Shown in pieces: positions 37,738 to 45,402 of a DNA stretch of 64,000 nt. The DNA is taken from positions 1-64,000 of the forward strand of contig JAFXCE010000144.1 in the NCBI GenBank assembly GCA_017521565.1. The letters are read 5' to 3'. The translations under genes were made by a program, and so were the position numbers. Positions within the stretch are counted from its first letter, which is position 1, and every line of letters begins with the position of its first letter. Source of the stretch: Clostridia bacterium. GTDB lineage: Bacteria; Bacillota; Clostridia; Christensenellales; Aristaeellaceae. The notes beneath the pieces are model-generated. The model searched no databases. It was given only the letters and a program-made list of their open reading frames with translations, and was not told where the DNA came from.

Positions 37738-37767
37738 TATAATTGTGTTATTCTAATATACTAGTAT
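37738..37767 (+). promoter_or_regulatory. Promoter -10 and TACTAGT palindrome before the UxuB-like gene
   Basis: TATAAT at 37738-37743 and a perfect 10-bp palindrome ATACTAGTAT at 37758-37767, about 14 bases downstream, where a repressor would block initiation. This is the type of site used by FadR-family GntR regulators. The candidate regulator lies two genes on. Confidence 0.55.
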
Positions 37768-37787
37768 GATGATGGAGGCGAATGCAT

Positions 37788-39398
37788 ATGAAAATGAATC
37801 GCGCTGCGCTTGCGGATTATGCAGTATGGGAGAAGGCAAAGGTTCTGCTGCCGGCTTATGATGTCGAGGCCATGGTGCAGCGTACGAAGGAGAATCCGAT
37901 CTGGGTGCACTTCGGCGCAGGCAACATTTTCCGCGGCTTTATTGCTGCGCTTCAGCAGAAGCTGCTCAATGAGGGCCTTGCCGACCGCGGTATTGTCGCT
38001 GCCGACACATTCGACTATGAAATCATCTCGAAGATTTATGATCCGTTTGATTGTCTGACGATGAATGTCACGCTCAATCCGGATGCGACGACGAGCCGTG
38101 AGATCATTGCTTCCGTCGCGGAGGGGCTGCGTGCGGATGCGAAGGATGCGCAGCAGATGGCGCGCTTTGCCGAAATCTTTGTGAATCCGTCTCTGCAGAT
38201 GGTCTCCTTTACCATCACGGAAAAGGGCTATGCGCTGCGCAACATGGCCGGCGAGCTGATGCCGGTCGTCGCGGCGGATATGAACGAGGGACCGGGGGCT
38301 GCGCGTCATGCGATGAGCATCGTTGCAGCGATGATGCTCAAGCGCTTTCAGGCTGGCGCGTATCCGATTGCGCTGGTATCCATGGATAACTGCAGCCACA
38401 ACGGCGAGAAGCTCAAAAGCTCAGTCGTGGAGATTGCAAAGGCATGGAAGGAGAAGGGCTTTGCCGGTGAGGACTTCATTGCATACCTTGAGGATGAGAG
38501 CAAGGTTGCTTTCCCGTGGAGCATGATCGACAAAATCACCCCGCGTCCTGCCAAGGTCGTGGAGGATTCCCTGCTGGCGGACGGTATTGAGGAGATGTCT
38601 CCGATCGTCACCAGCCGCAATACGTTCATTGCGCCGTTTGTTAACGCCGAGCGTCCGCAGTATCTGGTTGTGGAGGACCGCTTCCCGAACGGCCGTCCGG
38701 CGCTGGAGAAGGCCGGCGTGTATCTGACTGACCGCGATACGGTCAACTGCACCGAGCGCATGAAGGTGACCACCTGCCTCAACCCGCTGCATACCGCGCT
38801 GGCTGTCTATGGCTGTCTGCTGCGCTACACGCTCATCTGTGAAGAGATGAAGGATGAGGATCTTAAGAAGCTGGTGACGCGCCTTGGCTATGTCGAGGGT
38901 CTGCCGGTTGTCGTTGATCCGAAGATCCTCAGCCCGAAGGCGTTCATTGACGAGGTGATGACCGAGCGTCTGCCCAATGTCTTTATGCCGGATGATCCGC
39001 GCCGCATTGCGACGGATACCTCCCAGAAGGTTGGCATCCGCTTCGGTGAGACCATCAAGAGCTACGTTGCCGAAGGCCGCGACATGAACGAGCTGGTTGC
39101 GATTCCGCTGGCGATTGCCGGCTGGATGCGTTACCTGCTGGGCGTGGGCGACGACGGTGAGGCAATCGAGATTTCTTCTGATCCGATGAAGGACGCCCTG
39201 CAGGCGAAGCTCGCGGGCATTGAGGTGGGCAAGCCGGAGACTTACAGCGGCCAGCTGCGCGAGATTCTTGCGAATGAAGTGATCTTCGGCAGCGATCTGT
39301 GCAAGGCTGGTCTGGCGGAGCGCATTGAGCAGATGTTTGTTGAGGAGCTTGCGGGTCCGGGCGCTGTGCGTGCGACGCTGAAGAAATATCTGGCGTAA
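37788..39398 (+). CDS. uxuB: Mannitol dehydrogenase / fructuronate reductase family protein (UxuB-like)
   Basis: Long-chain polyol dehydrogenase: the NAD-binding stretch WVHFGAGNIFRGFIAAL near the N-terminus, and PWSMIDKITPRP, a motif shared by UxuB and MtlD-type enzymes. The C-terminal helical domain follows the KVTTCLNPLHTALAVYG segment that holds catalytic residues. UxuB reduces fructuronate to mannonate; mannitol and tagaturonate enzymes are close relatives, so substrate is inferred. 536 aa. Start 37788 is nine bases after GGAGG. Confidence 0.82.
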   Translation: MKMNRAALADYAVWEKAKVLLPAYDVEAMVQRTKENPIWVHFGAGNIFRGFIAALQQKLLNEGLADRGIVAADTFDYEIISKIYDPFDCLTMNVTLNPDATTSREIIASVAEGLRADAKDAQQMARFAEIFVNPSLQMVSFTITEKGYALRNMAGELMPVVAADMNEGPGAARHAMSIVAAMMLKRFQAGAYPIALVSMDNCSHNGEKLKSSVVEIAKAWKEKGFAGEDFIAYLEDESKVAFPWSMIDKITPRPAKVVEDSLLADGIEEMSPIVTSRNTFIAPFVNAERPQYLVVEDRFPNGRPALEKAGVYLTDRDTVNCTERMKVTTCLNPLHTALAVYGCLLRYTLICEEMKDEDLKKLVTRLGYVEGLPVVVDPKILSPKAFIDEVMTERLPNVFMPDDPRRIATDTSQKVGIRFGETIKSYVAEGRDMNELVAIPLAIAGWMRYLLGVGDDGEAIEISSDPMKDALQAKLAGIEVGKPETYSGQLREILANEVIFGSDLCKAGLAERIEQMFVEELAGPGAVRATLKKYLA

Positions 39399-39441
39399 GA
39401 AATTTGCGCCGCAGAGAGACTAAACGAGGACGGTGATCTGC

Positions 39442-40137
39442 ATGCGGATTGAAGAAAGACGCAATGCTGAAACGGCGAGAGACTATGCTCGCCGGATTCT
39501 CAAGAATAATATCGTATCCATGGACCTTGAACCCGGCGCGATGGTCAGCGAAAACGAGCTGGCCACCCAGCTGGGGCTCAGCCGCACGCCTGTCCGCGAG
39601 GCGCTGATGGATCTGGCAAAATGCCGCGTGGTAGATGTGATGCCCCAGCGCGGCAGCCGCATCGCGCTGATTGACTATACCCTTGTGGATGAAGCGCGCT
39701 TTGCGCGTCAGGTGCTTGAGGTGGCGATTCTTGATCAGGTTTGCGAGCGGGCGACAGCGGCGGATATTGCCCAGCTGCGTCAGAACGTGCGTCTGCAGAT
39801 GATGACACAGGAACCGGGTATGGGCGATTCCAGCAGTTTGATGGAACTGGACGACGCATTCCATGAGACGCTCTTTAAGATTGCGCGCAAGGAAAACATC
39901 TATTCCATGCTGGGCAGCATGACGATTCATTTTGACCGTGTCCGCAATCTTGCGCTCTATGTTGTGAAGGATTCCAAGATCATTGAGGATCATCGTTTGA
40001 TTTGTGAAGCGATTGCCGCGCATGATCCGTGGAAGGCGAAAGAAGTCATGACCGATCATCTTACTCGTGTGAAGGTGGATGCAGGTTCCATCCGCAAGGC
40101 CTATCCGCAGTATATCAAGCAGCTTTCAAGAGGATAA
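39442..40137 (+). CDS. GntR family regulator, FadR subfamily (FCD domain)
   Basis: Winged helix at residues 15-75 (LEPGAMVSENELATQLGLSRTPVREAL), then an all-helical FCD ligand domain with His/Asp residues for a metal (DDAFHETLF, EDHRLICEAI). FCD regulators respond to small acids such as uronates. It probably controls manA and the UxuB-like gene through the shared TACTAGT palindromes. The start is uncertain: GTG 39433 is very close to GAGGA, ATG 39442 somewhat far. The next gene starts two bases after its stop. Confidence 0.9.
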   Translation: MRIEERRNAETARDYARRILKNNIVSMDLEPGAMVSENELATQLGLSRTPVREALMDLAKCRVVDVMPQRGSRIALIDYTLVDEARFARQVLEVAILDQVCERATAADIAQLRQNVRLQMMTQEPGMGDSSSLMELDDAFHETLFKIARKENIYSMLGSMTIHFDRVRNLALYVVKDSKIIEDHRLICEAIAAHDPWKAKEVMTDHLTRVKVDAGSIRKAYPQYIKQLSRG

Positions 40138-40139
40138 AT

Positions 40140-41327
40140 ATGTTTGGAAAAATCAGGATGGCGCTTGTCTTGGCGCTGATTGGTATGCTGATGCTATGCA
40201 TGTCTGCCGCAGCGCAGGACAGCCAGACGGATATGGACGCACAGGTGGATGGAATATTTCGCGGTGTGAAGGCTGTGGGCGGCGCTTTTGTTGTCGCGCA
40301 GCATGGCGACGTCGTCTATGAGCGCTATTACGGTGTGCAGCAAAAGACGACGCAGGTCCCCGTTACAGATCAGTCGTATTTCCGCTGCGCTTCGGTGACC
40401 AAGCTGGTCACGGGTATTGGGTTGATGAAGATGATGGACGAGGGCATGCTCGCCCCGGACGAGGATATCAGCGCGTACCTTGGCTACACCGTGCGCAATC
40501 CGCAGTATAAGAATACGCCGGTCACACTGCGGATGCTGATGTCGCATACCGCCGGTCTGGTCGAGAATGCGTCTTTCAGCAAAAAATCGAGCATTCTTTC
40601 CGATATGATCGATGTCAAGAAAAAGGCGGGCGCCAATTTCAAGGAAGATGTCAAGCCCGGCACCGAGTATGCGTATTCAAACTTTGGTGCGGGGATCACG
40701 GGCGCGATTGTTGAGTCCGTTACCGGCAAGGACGTCTCCAGCTTCATGCGGGAGTTCCTCTTTGAGCCGCTGGGGATTGATGCGGCATACAGCGCCGCGC
40801 AGCTTGCGCAGCCGGAATACCTCTGCGCGACGTATCATAAGGACGGATCGCTGTATGCGGCCCCGTCGTATCTGCTCAAGCAGGAGTATCAGCAGGAAGC
40901 GACGCCCGACACGCACTATCGGGTGACCATCGGCAGCCTGCTCATCCGCCCGAGGGATCTGGCGAAGCTGGGCATTGCGCTGTGCGGAGATGGTACGGTG
41001 GACGGCGTGCGTGTGCTCAGCGAGGAAGCGATTGCTGCTATGAGGCAGGAGCACAGCCTGCAGACGGATGGCATTACGGCGGAGTCGCCGTATACGTTCT
41101 TTACCATCCGGCAGGATACGCTCTTTGAGGGCCGCCGCGTATACGGGCATCAGGGAACGGACGAGGGCGTTGTGTGCAACCTGTACGTTGAGCCGGAGAG
41201 CGAGCTGGTCATCGTTGTGATGAGCAACGGGTGCAAAACCGTTCGCGATGATGGCATCATGCGCATGACACGCCGGCTTGCTGCGCTGGCAGAGGAAGCG
41301 TATATCAAGGGAAATGTGGAACAGTAA
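40140..41327 (+). CDS. Exported serine hydrolase, beta-lactamase class C family
   Basis: Signal peptide of about 25 residues (MLMLCMSAAAQ), then the beta-lactamase/D-Ala-D-Ala peptidase fold. Motifs are SxxK as SVTK, YxN as YSN, and HxG as HQG near the end. Such proteins include esterases and peptidases acting outside the cell; true beta-lactamase activity is not implied. ATG 40140 follows AGAGGAT and the GntR stop by two bases, so it sits in that operon. 395 aa. Its link to sugar-acid use is unclear. Confidence 0.85.
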   Translation: MFGKIRMALVLALIGMLMLCMSAAAQDSQTDMDAQVDGIFRGVKAVGGAFVVAQHGDVVYERYYGVQQKTTQVPVTDQSYFRCASVTKLVTGIGLMKMMDEGMLAPDEDISAYLGYTVRNPQYKNTPVTLRMLMSHTAGLVENASFSKKSSILSDMIDVKKKAGANFKEDVKPGTEYAYSNFGAGITGAIVESVTGKDVSSFMREFLFEPLGIDAAYSAAQLAQPEYLCATYHKDGSLYAAPSYLLKQEYQQEATPDTHYRVTIGSLLIRPRDLAKLGIALCGDGTVDGVRVLSEEAIAAMRQEHSLQTDGITAESPYTFFTIRQDTLFEGRRVYGHQGTDEGVVCNLYVEPESELVIVVMSNGCKTVRDDGIMRMTRRLAALAEEAYIKGNVEQ

Positions 41328-41358
41328 TTCGTGACAAACTGAAAAATACAAATAAAGT

Positions 41359-41421
41359 GGAGCGTATTCTCCTTAAATCCAGCAATGCGACGGGTTCGGT
41401 GGAGAATACGCTCCGTTTTTT
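41359..41421. terminator. Long-stem terminator
   Basis: 14-bp stem GGAGCGTATTCTCC / GGAGAATACGCTCC (41359-41372, 41401-41414) with a 28-base loop, then GTTTTTT. It lies between two convergent genes. Confidence 0.85.
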
Positions 41422-41428
41422 GATGCGT

Positions 41429-42031
41429 TTATGATGGGCTTTTCCTGCTTGGCAGGCGCTGAATCAGCCCGATAAGCTGCCCGGAAAGCACAACGGTCAG
41501 CAGAGAACAGGCGAGATTCTTCAGTGGCAGATAGGTGGCACAGAGCGTCAGCGCTGTGAGGTCGCTGACGAGGTAGATGCGTTCGATCGGCTGATGCAGA
41601 AGATGCCCCAGCGTCATCGCCAGCGCATCGTCGCCGCCGGGCGCGCCCCCCGCGCGCACGCTCAGACCGATGCCCACGCCTACGAACACCGCGCCGACGA
41701 GCGCAGCCAGCAGCGGCATGGAGGCCAGCGAGGGCCAGAGGGGCGGAAATTGCTCAAAGAGCGCATAAAACAGGGAGAAGCCGCTGCCGGCAACAAAGGA
41801 ATAGAGGATGAATGTCTTGCCCAGCGTCTTCAGGCCGAAGAGATAGCAGGCCGTGTTGAGAATGAGGTTGGAAACAGCGGGCGATATGGAGAACCAGTGA
41901 TCAAGAAACAGAGAAAAGCCAAGAATTCCCCCCTCCGTGACGCCGGAGAAGGCATGAACATTGTAAAGCCCAAACGCCAGAATTGCGCTGCCCAGCAGCG
42001 AAAGCGCGCTTTTGCGAAGGAAGATGCGCAT
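41429..42031 (-). CDS. YitT-like integral membrane protein
   Basis: 200 aa with five or six hydrophobic helices. ALSLLGSAILAFGLYNVHAFSGVTEGGILGFSLFL and GLKTLGKTFILYSF, with a Gly-rich VGVGIGLSVRAGGAPGGDDALA, match the N-terminal half of YitT/DUF161 membrane proteins. It lacks the cytoplasmic DUF2179 domain of full-length YitT. Function unknown. The ribosome-binding site AAAGGATTTG lies on the minus strand. Single gene. Confidence 0.8.
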   Translation of the reverse strand: MRIFLRKSALSLLGSAILAFGLYNVHAFSGVTEGGILGFSLFLDHWFSISPAVSNLILNTACYLFGLKTLGKTFILYSFVAGSGFSLFYALFEQFPPLWPSLASMPLLAALVGAVFVGVGIGLSVRAGGAPGGDDALAMTLGHLLHQPIERIYLVSDLTALTLCATYLPLKNLACSLLTVVLSGQLIGLIQRLPSRKSPS

Positions 42032-42210
42032 GAAAACAAATCCTTTCAGACGATATGCATTGTGCGATTATGATAATGGAGCAAATGAAACTTGTCAAGC
42101 GTGTATTGGTTGAGAAAGTGGAGGACATGAGTGACAATAATGCATGAAGTATTTTCCAAGTGGAGAATACGTGGTGTATGGAGAAGGGCGCGCGGCAGAG
42201 ACGGGCATCG

Positions 42211-42239
42211 TTGTGGATTTGAAGGATTTGTGGTAGAAT
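42211..42239 (+). promoter_or_regulatory. Promoter of the M24 peptidase gene
   Basis: TTGTGG (42211-42216), 17 bases, TAGAAT (42234-42239). Confidence 0.6.
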
Positions 42240-42306
42240 AAACGCAGACTACGATTGCAGATTCCTGATTGACAGGTGATCGGGGAAAGAATAAGAGAGG
42301 TGCAGG

Positions 42307-43545
42307 ATGATGAAATACGATGCGCGCCGTAAAGCGGTGCTTGATCATATGGAAAAGGGCGCGGTGATGGTGCTCTACAGTGGGGAATCGATCCCGCAGA
42401 GCCTGGATGGATGCTGTCCGTTCGATGCGAATCATCACTTCTTCTATCTGACCGGCCTTGCCCGGGAGAATATGGCGCTGGTGCTCAGCAGGAGCAGCAG
42501 CGAGGATAGAGAGATTCTCTTCATCGAAGAGGCTGTTCCGTCCATGGAGCGATGGACAGGCCGCCGCGTGACCAAAGAAGAGGCCAAGGCGATCAGCGGA
42601 ATTGACGATGTGCGCTATATCGACAGCCTCGACGGCGCGCTGAGCCGCATGGTCAACCGCGAGACGGTGGAGTATGCGTATTTTGACGGATACAAGAACC
42701 ATATCGTCGATGCGGACAGCTATAACATGACCAAAGCAAAGCGTTTTGCTGCGGCCTATCCGACGGTTCAGCTCAGGAACATTCATTCCGTGATTGCAGG
42801 GATGCGCATGGTCAAGGACGAGGAGGAGATTGCCTGCATTCGCGAGGCGATCGAGCTGACGGATAAGGGTCTGCGCAGGGTGCTTTCGACCCTTGCACCC
42901 GGGCAGATGGAGTATCAGGCTCAGGCCGAGTTTGAATACGCCATAAGGTATCACGGCGCAGAGGGAACGGCCTTTGCGACAATCGCAGGCAGCGGCATCA
43001 ACGGCTGCATGCTGCATTACGAGACGAACCACTGCGAGATGAAGGACGGCAGTCTGCTGCTGCTGGACCTTGGTGCAAGGGCGAAGGGCTATTGCGCAGA
43101 CATCACGCGTACATACCCTGTTTCCGGCGTGTATTCCCCGCGGCAGAAGGAGATTTACGACGTCGTGCTGGCTGCCAATCAGGCGGTGACGGCGGCGGCA
43201 AGGCCGGGTCTTACGCTTAAGCAGCTCAACGAAATCTGCAAGGCGAAGCTGGCCGAGGGCCTGATTGCCCTGAGCAAGATCGAGTCTGCGGATGAGATCG
43301 GCACATACTATATGCACGGCGTATCGCATCATCTGGGTCTGGATACGCATGATGCGATAGCCCATGATGAGACGCCGCTTGCGCCGGGCATGGTGATTAC
43401 CAATGAGCCGGGTCTGTATATCGATGAAGAGGAGATTGGCATCCGCATCGAGGACGACCTGCTGATTACGGAGGATGGCTGCGAAGTGCTGTCCTGTGCG
43501 ATCCCGAGGACAACGCAGGAGATTGAGGATTTGATGAAGCGCTGA
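42307..43545 (+). CDS. pepP: Xaa-Pro aminopeptidase (M24B)
   Basis: A creatinase-like N-terminal domain (residues 1-150) precedes the pita-bread metallopeptidase domain. All five metal ligands are present: Asp in LLLDLGA and YCADITRTYP, His in HGVSHHLGLDTHD, Glu in TNEPGLYID and GIRIEDD. It removes N-terminal residues preceding proline. 412 aa, cytoplasmic. It begins ATGATG after AGAGGTG, so start may be 42307 or 42310. It is followed at 24 bases by ispE. Confidence 0.93.
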   Translation: MMKYDARRKAVLDHMEKGAVMVLYSGESIPQSLDGCCPFDANHHFFYLTGLARENMALVLSRSSSEDREILFIEEAVPSMERWTGRRVTKEEAKAISGIDDVRYIDSLDGALSRMVNRETVEYAYFDGYKNHIVDADSYNMTKAKRFAAAYPTVQLRNIHSVIAGMRMVKDEEEIACIREAIELTDKGLRRVLSTLAPGQMEYQAQAEFEYAIRYHGAEGTAFATIAGSGINGCMLHYETNHCEMKDGSLLLLDLGARAKGYCADITRTYPVSGVYSPRQKEIYDVVLAANQAVTAAARPGLTLKQLNEICKAKLAEGLIALSKIESADEIGTYYMHGVSHHLGLDTHDAIAHDETPLAPGMVITNEPGLYIDEEEIGIRIEDDLLITEDGCEVLSCAIPRTTQEIEDLMKR

Positions 43546-43569
43546 CGGCACGATGGGAGGAACCGAAGG

Positions 43570-44457
43570 ATGAAACTCAGGATTCAGGCGCGCGCCAAAG
43601 TCAACTGGACGCTTGATGTTGTGGGCGTGCTTCCTAACGGCTATCATGATCTGGATATGCTGATGCAGTCGGTTACACTCTGCGATCAGATAACCATCGA
43701 GGATGCGGATGATCTGACGTTGACCATTCGTGGACAGGGCGGCAGTTTTGTTCCGGCGGATGATACGAACCTCGTTCTCCGCGCCGCAAACGCGCTGCGC
43801 GAACAGACCGGCTGCAGGAAGGGCGCACGCATGATGCTGCGCAAGTATATCCCTGTGGCGGCGGGCATGGGCGGCGGCAGCAGCGATGCGGCAGCTGCGC
43901 TTAAGGGGCTCAATGTCCTCTGGGGATTGGGTCTTGGAGATGACGAGCTGGAAAGAATCGGCCTGACCATCGGCGCGGATGTGCCGTTTTGCATCCGGGG
44001 CGGTCTTCAGCGCGCACAGGGTGTGGGCGAGCGCCTGACGCCCGTTCCGCTCAAGCGTCCGCTGTATCTGGTGGCGTTCCAGCCCTGCCGGGGCCTTTCC
44101 ACGAAGGAGGTCTTTACTGCGCTGCATGAGGATGGTATCCGCGATGAGGACCGGCCCGATAATGAGGCGGCGCAGCGCGCGCTCGCAGCGGGCGATGTGC
44201 GTCTGTTGGGCAGGAGCCTTGGCAATGTGCTCGAGCCGGTATCGCGCCGCATGCGCCCGGATATCGACAAAGCCATCCGGGACATCGAAGCGTCCGGCGC
44301 GGTCGGCGCGCGGATGACGGGCAGCGGTTCGGCGGTGTTTGGCGTATATCTTCACGCGGGAGCGTGCCGCAAGGCTGCGCAGGAACTCGCCAAGACCTAT
44401 CCGACCTGCCGGATGATGCGTACCGCCGAATGCGGCGTGCTGATCGAGGAAGTATAA
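43570..44457 (+). CDS. ispE: 4-diphosphocytidyl-2-C-methyl-D-erythritol kinase
   Basis: GHMP kinase: RAKVNWTLDVVGVLPNGYHDLDMLMQSV at the N-terminus, the ATP-binding loop PVAAGMGGGSSDAAAAL, and MTGSGSAVFGV near the C-terminus. It phosphorylates CDP-methylerythritol in the non-mevalonate isoprenoid pathway. 295 aa. Start after GGGAGG. Confidence 0.95.
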   Translation: MKLRIQARAKVNWTLDVVGVLPNGYHDLDMLMQSVTLCDQITIEDADDLTLTIRGQGGSFVPADDTNLVLRAANALREQTGCRKGARMMLRKYIPVAAGMGGGSSDAAAALKGLNVLWGLGLGDDELERIGLTIGADVPFCIRGGLQRAQGVGERLTPVPLKRPLYLVAFQPCRGLSTKEVFTALHEDGIRDEDRPDNEAAQRALAAGDVRLLGRSLGNVLEPVSRRMRPDIDKAIRDIEASGAVGARMTGSGSAVFGVYLHAGACRKAAQELAKTYPTCRMMRTAECGVLIEEV

Positions 44458-44483
44458 ATAGCGCGCCATCGCGCGCATAAACC

Positions 44484-44514
44484 TGAATAAAAGCGGTGAT
44501 CCTTGTCCATATCA
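44484..44514 (+). promoter_or_regulatory. Sigma-G-type forespore promoter before the sleB cluster
   Basis: TGAATA (44484-44489), an 18-base spacer, CATATCA (44508-44514). This fits the sigma-G pattern GNATR / CATnnTA with one mismatch in the -10. sleB-ypeB are sigma-G genes in Bacillus, which makes the match meaningful. Confidence 0.6.
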
Positions 44515-44534
44515 AACCAATGGGAGATGTGGAC

Positions 44535-44708
44535 ATGGGTCGCCGTTTTTGTGCTGTTTTTCTTGCTGCTGCGCTGATGGTTGTGCCTGCGGGCCCAAGG
44601 GGGCTGCGGGCGCAGCCTGTGTTTTTCAGCATGCTCTTTCCGCAGCTGATTCCGCCCTGCCTGTATGAAGGCGAAGAGGCTACAGCGGGGGAGGCGATGA
44701 TGCTATGA
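44535..44708 (+). CDS. Small exported peptide upstream of sleB
   Basis: Not recognised. 57 aa with a signal-like start (MGRRFCAVFLAAALMVVPAG), then a Pro/Phe-rich segment PVFFSMLFPQLIPPCLYEGEE with one Cys. ATG 44535 is seven bases after GGGAG and lies downstream of the sigma-G-like promoter; an earlier GTG at 44496 would fall within the promoter. It overlaps the sleB start (ATGA), so it is probably co-translated with sleB and made in the forespore. Confidence 0.6.
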   Translation: MGRRFCAVFLAAALMVVPAGPRGLRAQPVFFSMLFPQLIPPCLYEGEEATAGEAMML

Positions 44709-45388
44709 AAAAGCGCGTGATTCGCGCCTGCGCGGCGGGAATGTGCATGGTCATGCTCGTCTTTTGCTCAGCGGGAGAGGCGAGCGCGGCGGTCTACTGG
44801 GGTTCACGCGGCGCGCAGGTGCGTCAGGTGCAGCGCAAGCTCAAGCAGTGGGGCTATTACGACGGCGAGGTGGACGGCGTATTTGGCCAGGAAACCTATG
44901 ATGCGGTGGTGTATTTTCAGCGGAAAAACGGGCTCACGGCTGATGGCGTTGCAGGAACGAAAACGCTCAATGCGCTGGGCATTGCTTCATCCGCGGAAAA
45001 CGCCGTGGCAGCGTCGTCCTCCGGCAGTTCGTCCTATGCAAGCGACGTCGAACTGCTGGCCCGGCTGATTCATGGGGAAGCGCGCGGAGAACCGTATGTA
45101 GGAATGGTTGCGGTGGGGGCGGTGGTGCTCAATCGCGTCAGAAGCAGCAGCTTTCCCAATACGATTGCCGGCGTGATCTACCAGCAGGGGGCGTTTGACG
45201 CGGTGAAGGATGGTCAGATCAACCTGACGCCGAATGAACAGAGCCGCCGCGCTGCGCGCGATGCGCTCAACGGATGGGATCCAACCAACGGCTGCCTGTA
45301 TTATTACAACCCGGCGACGGCGACCAGCAGCTGGATCTGGACGCGTGAGGTTCGCCTGAACATCGGCGATCACAGCTTTGCAGTATGA
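44705..45388 (+). CDS. sleB: Spore cortex-lytic enzyme SleB
   Basis: Signal peptide (1-29), peptidoglycan-binding domain (about 30-92, with GAQVRQVQRKLKQWGYYDGEVDGVFG) and the SleB/CwlJ hydrolase domain from about residue 115. The hydrolase opens with ARLIHGEARGEPYVGMVAVGAVVLNRV, which carries the catalytic Glu. It is a lytic transglycosylase cutting cortex peptidoglycan during germination, held in the inner spore membrane region with YpeB. 227 aa. Confidence 0.95.
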   Translation: MKKRVIRACAAGMCMVMLVFCSAGEASAAVYWGSRGAQVRQVQRKLKQWGYYDGEVDGVFGQETYDAVVYFQRKNGLTADGVAGTKTLNALGIASSAENAVAASSSGSSSYASDVELLARLIHGEARGEPYVGMVAVGAVVLNRVRSSSFPNTIAGVIYQQGAFDAVKDGQINLTPNEQSRRAARDALNGWDPTNGCLYYYNPATATSSWIWTREVRLNIGDHSFAV

Positions 45389-45402
45389 CGGGAGCGGGCA
45401 GG

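Noticed and set aside
40140-41327. Calling the serine hydrolase an antibiotic-resistance beta-lactamase
   Set aside because: SxxK, YxN and HxG are shared by many esterases and peptidases; nothing specific to class C resistance enzymes or an ampR-type regulator is present.
41359-42180. GGAGAATACG repeated near 41401 and 42170 as a possible mobile element
   Set aside because: Only about ten bases are shared and one copy is simply a terminator arm; no target duplication or transposase was seen.
42046-44478. Open minus-strand frame of about 800 codons opposite pepP and ispE
   Set aside because: Shadow of two clear enzymes on the plus strand; no ribosome-binding site or recognisable domain.
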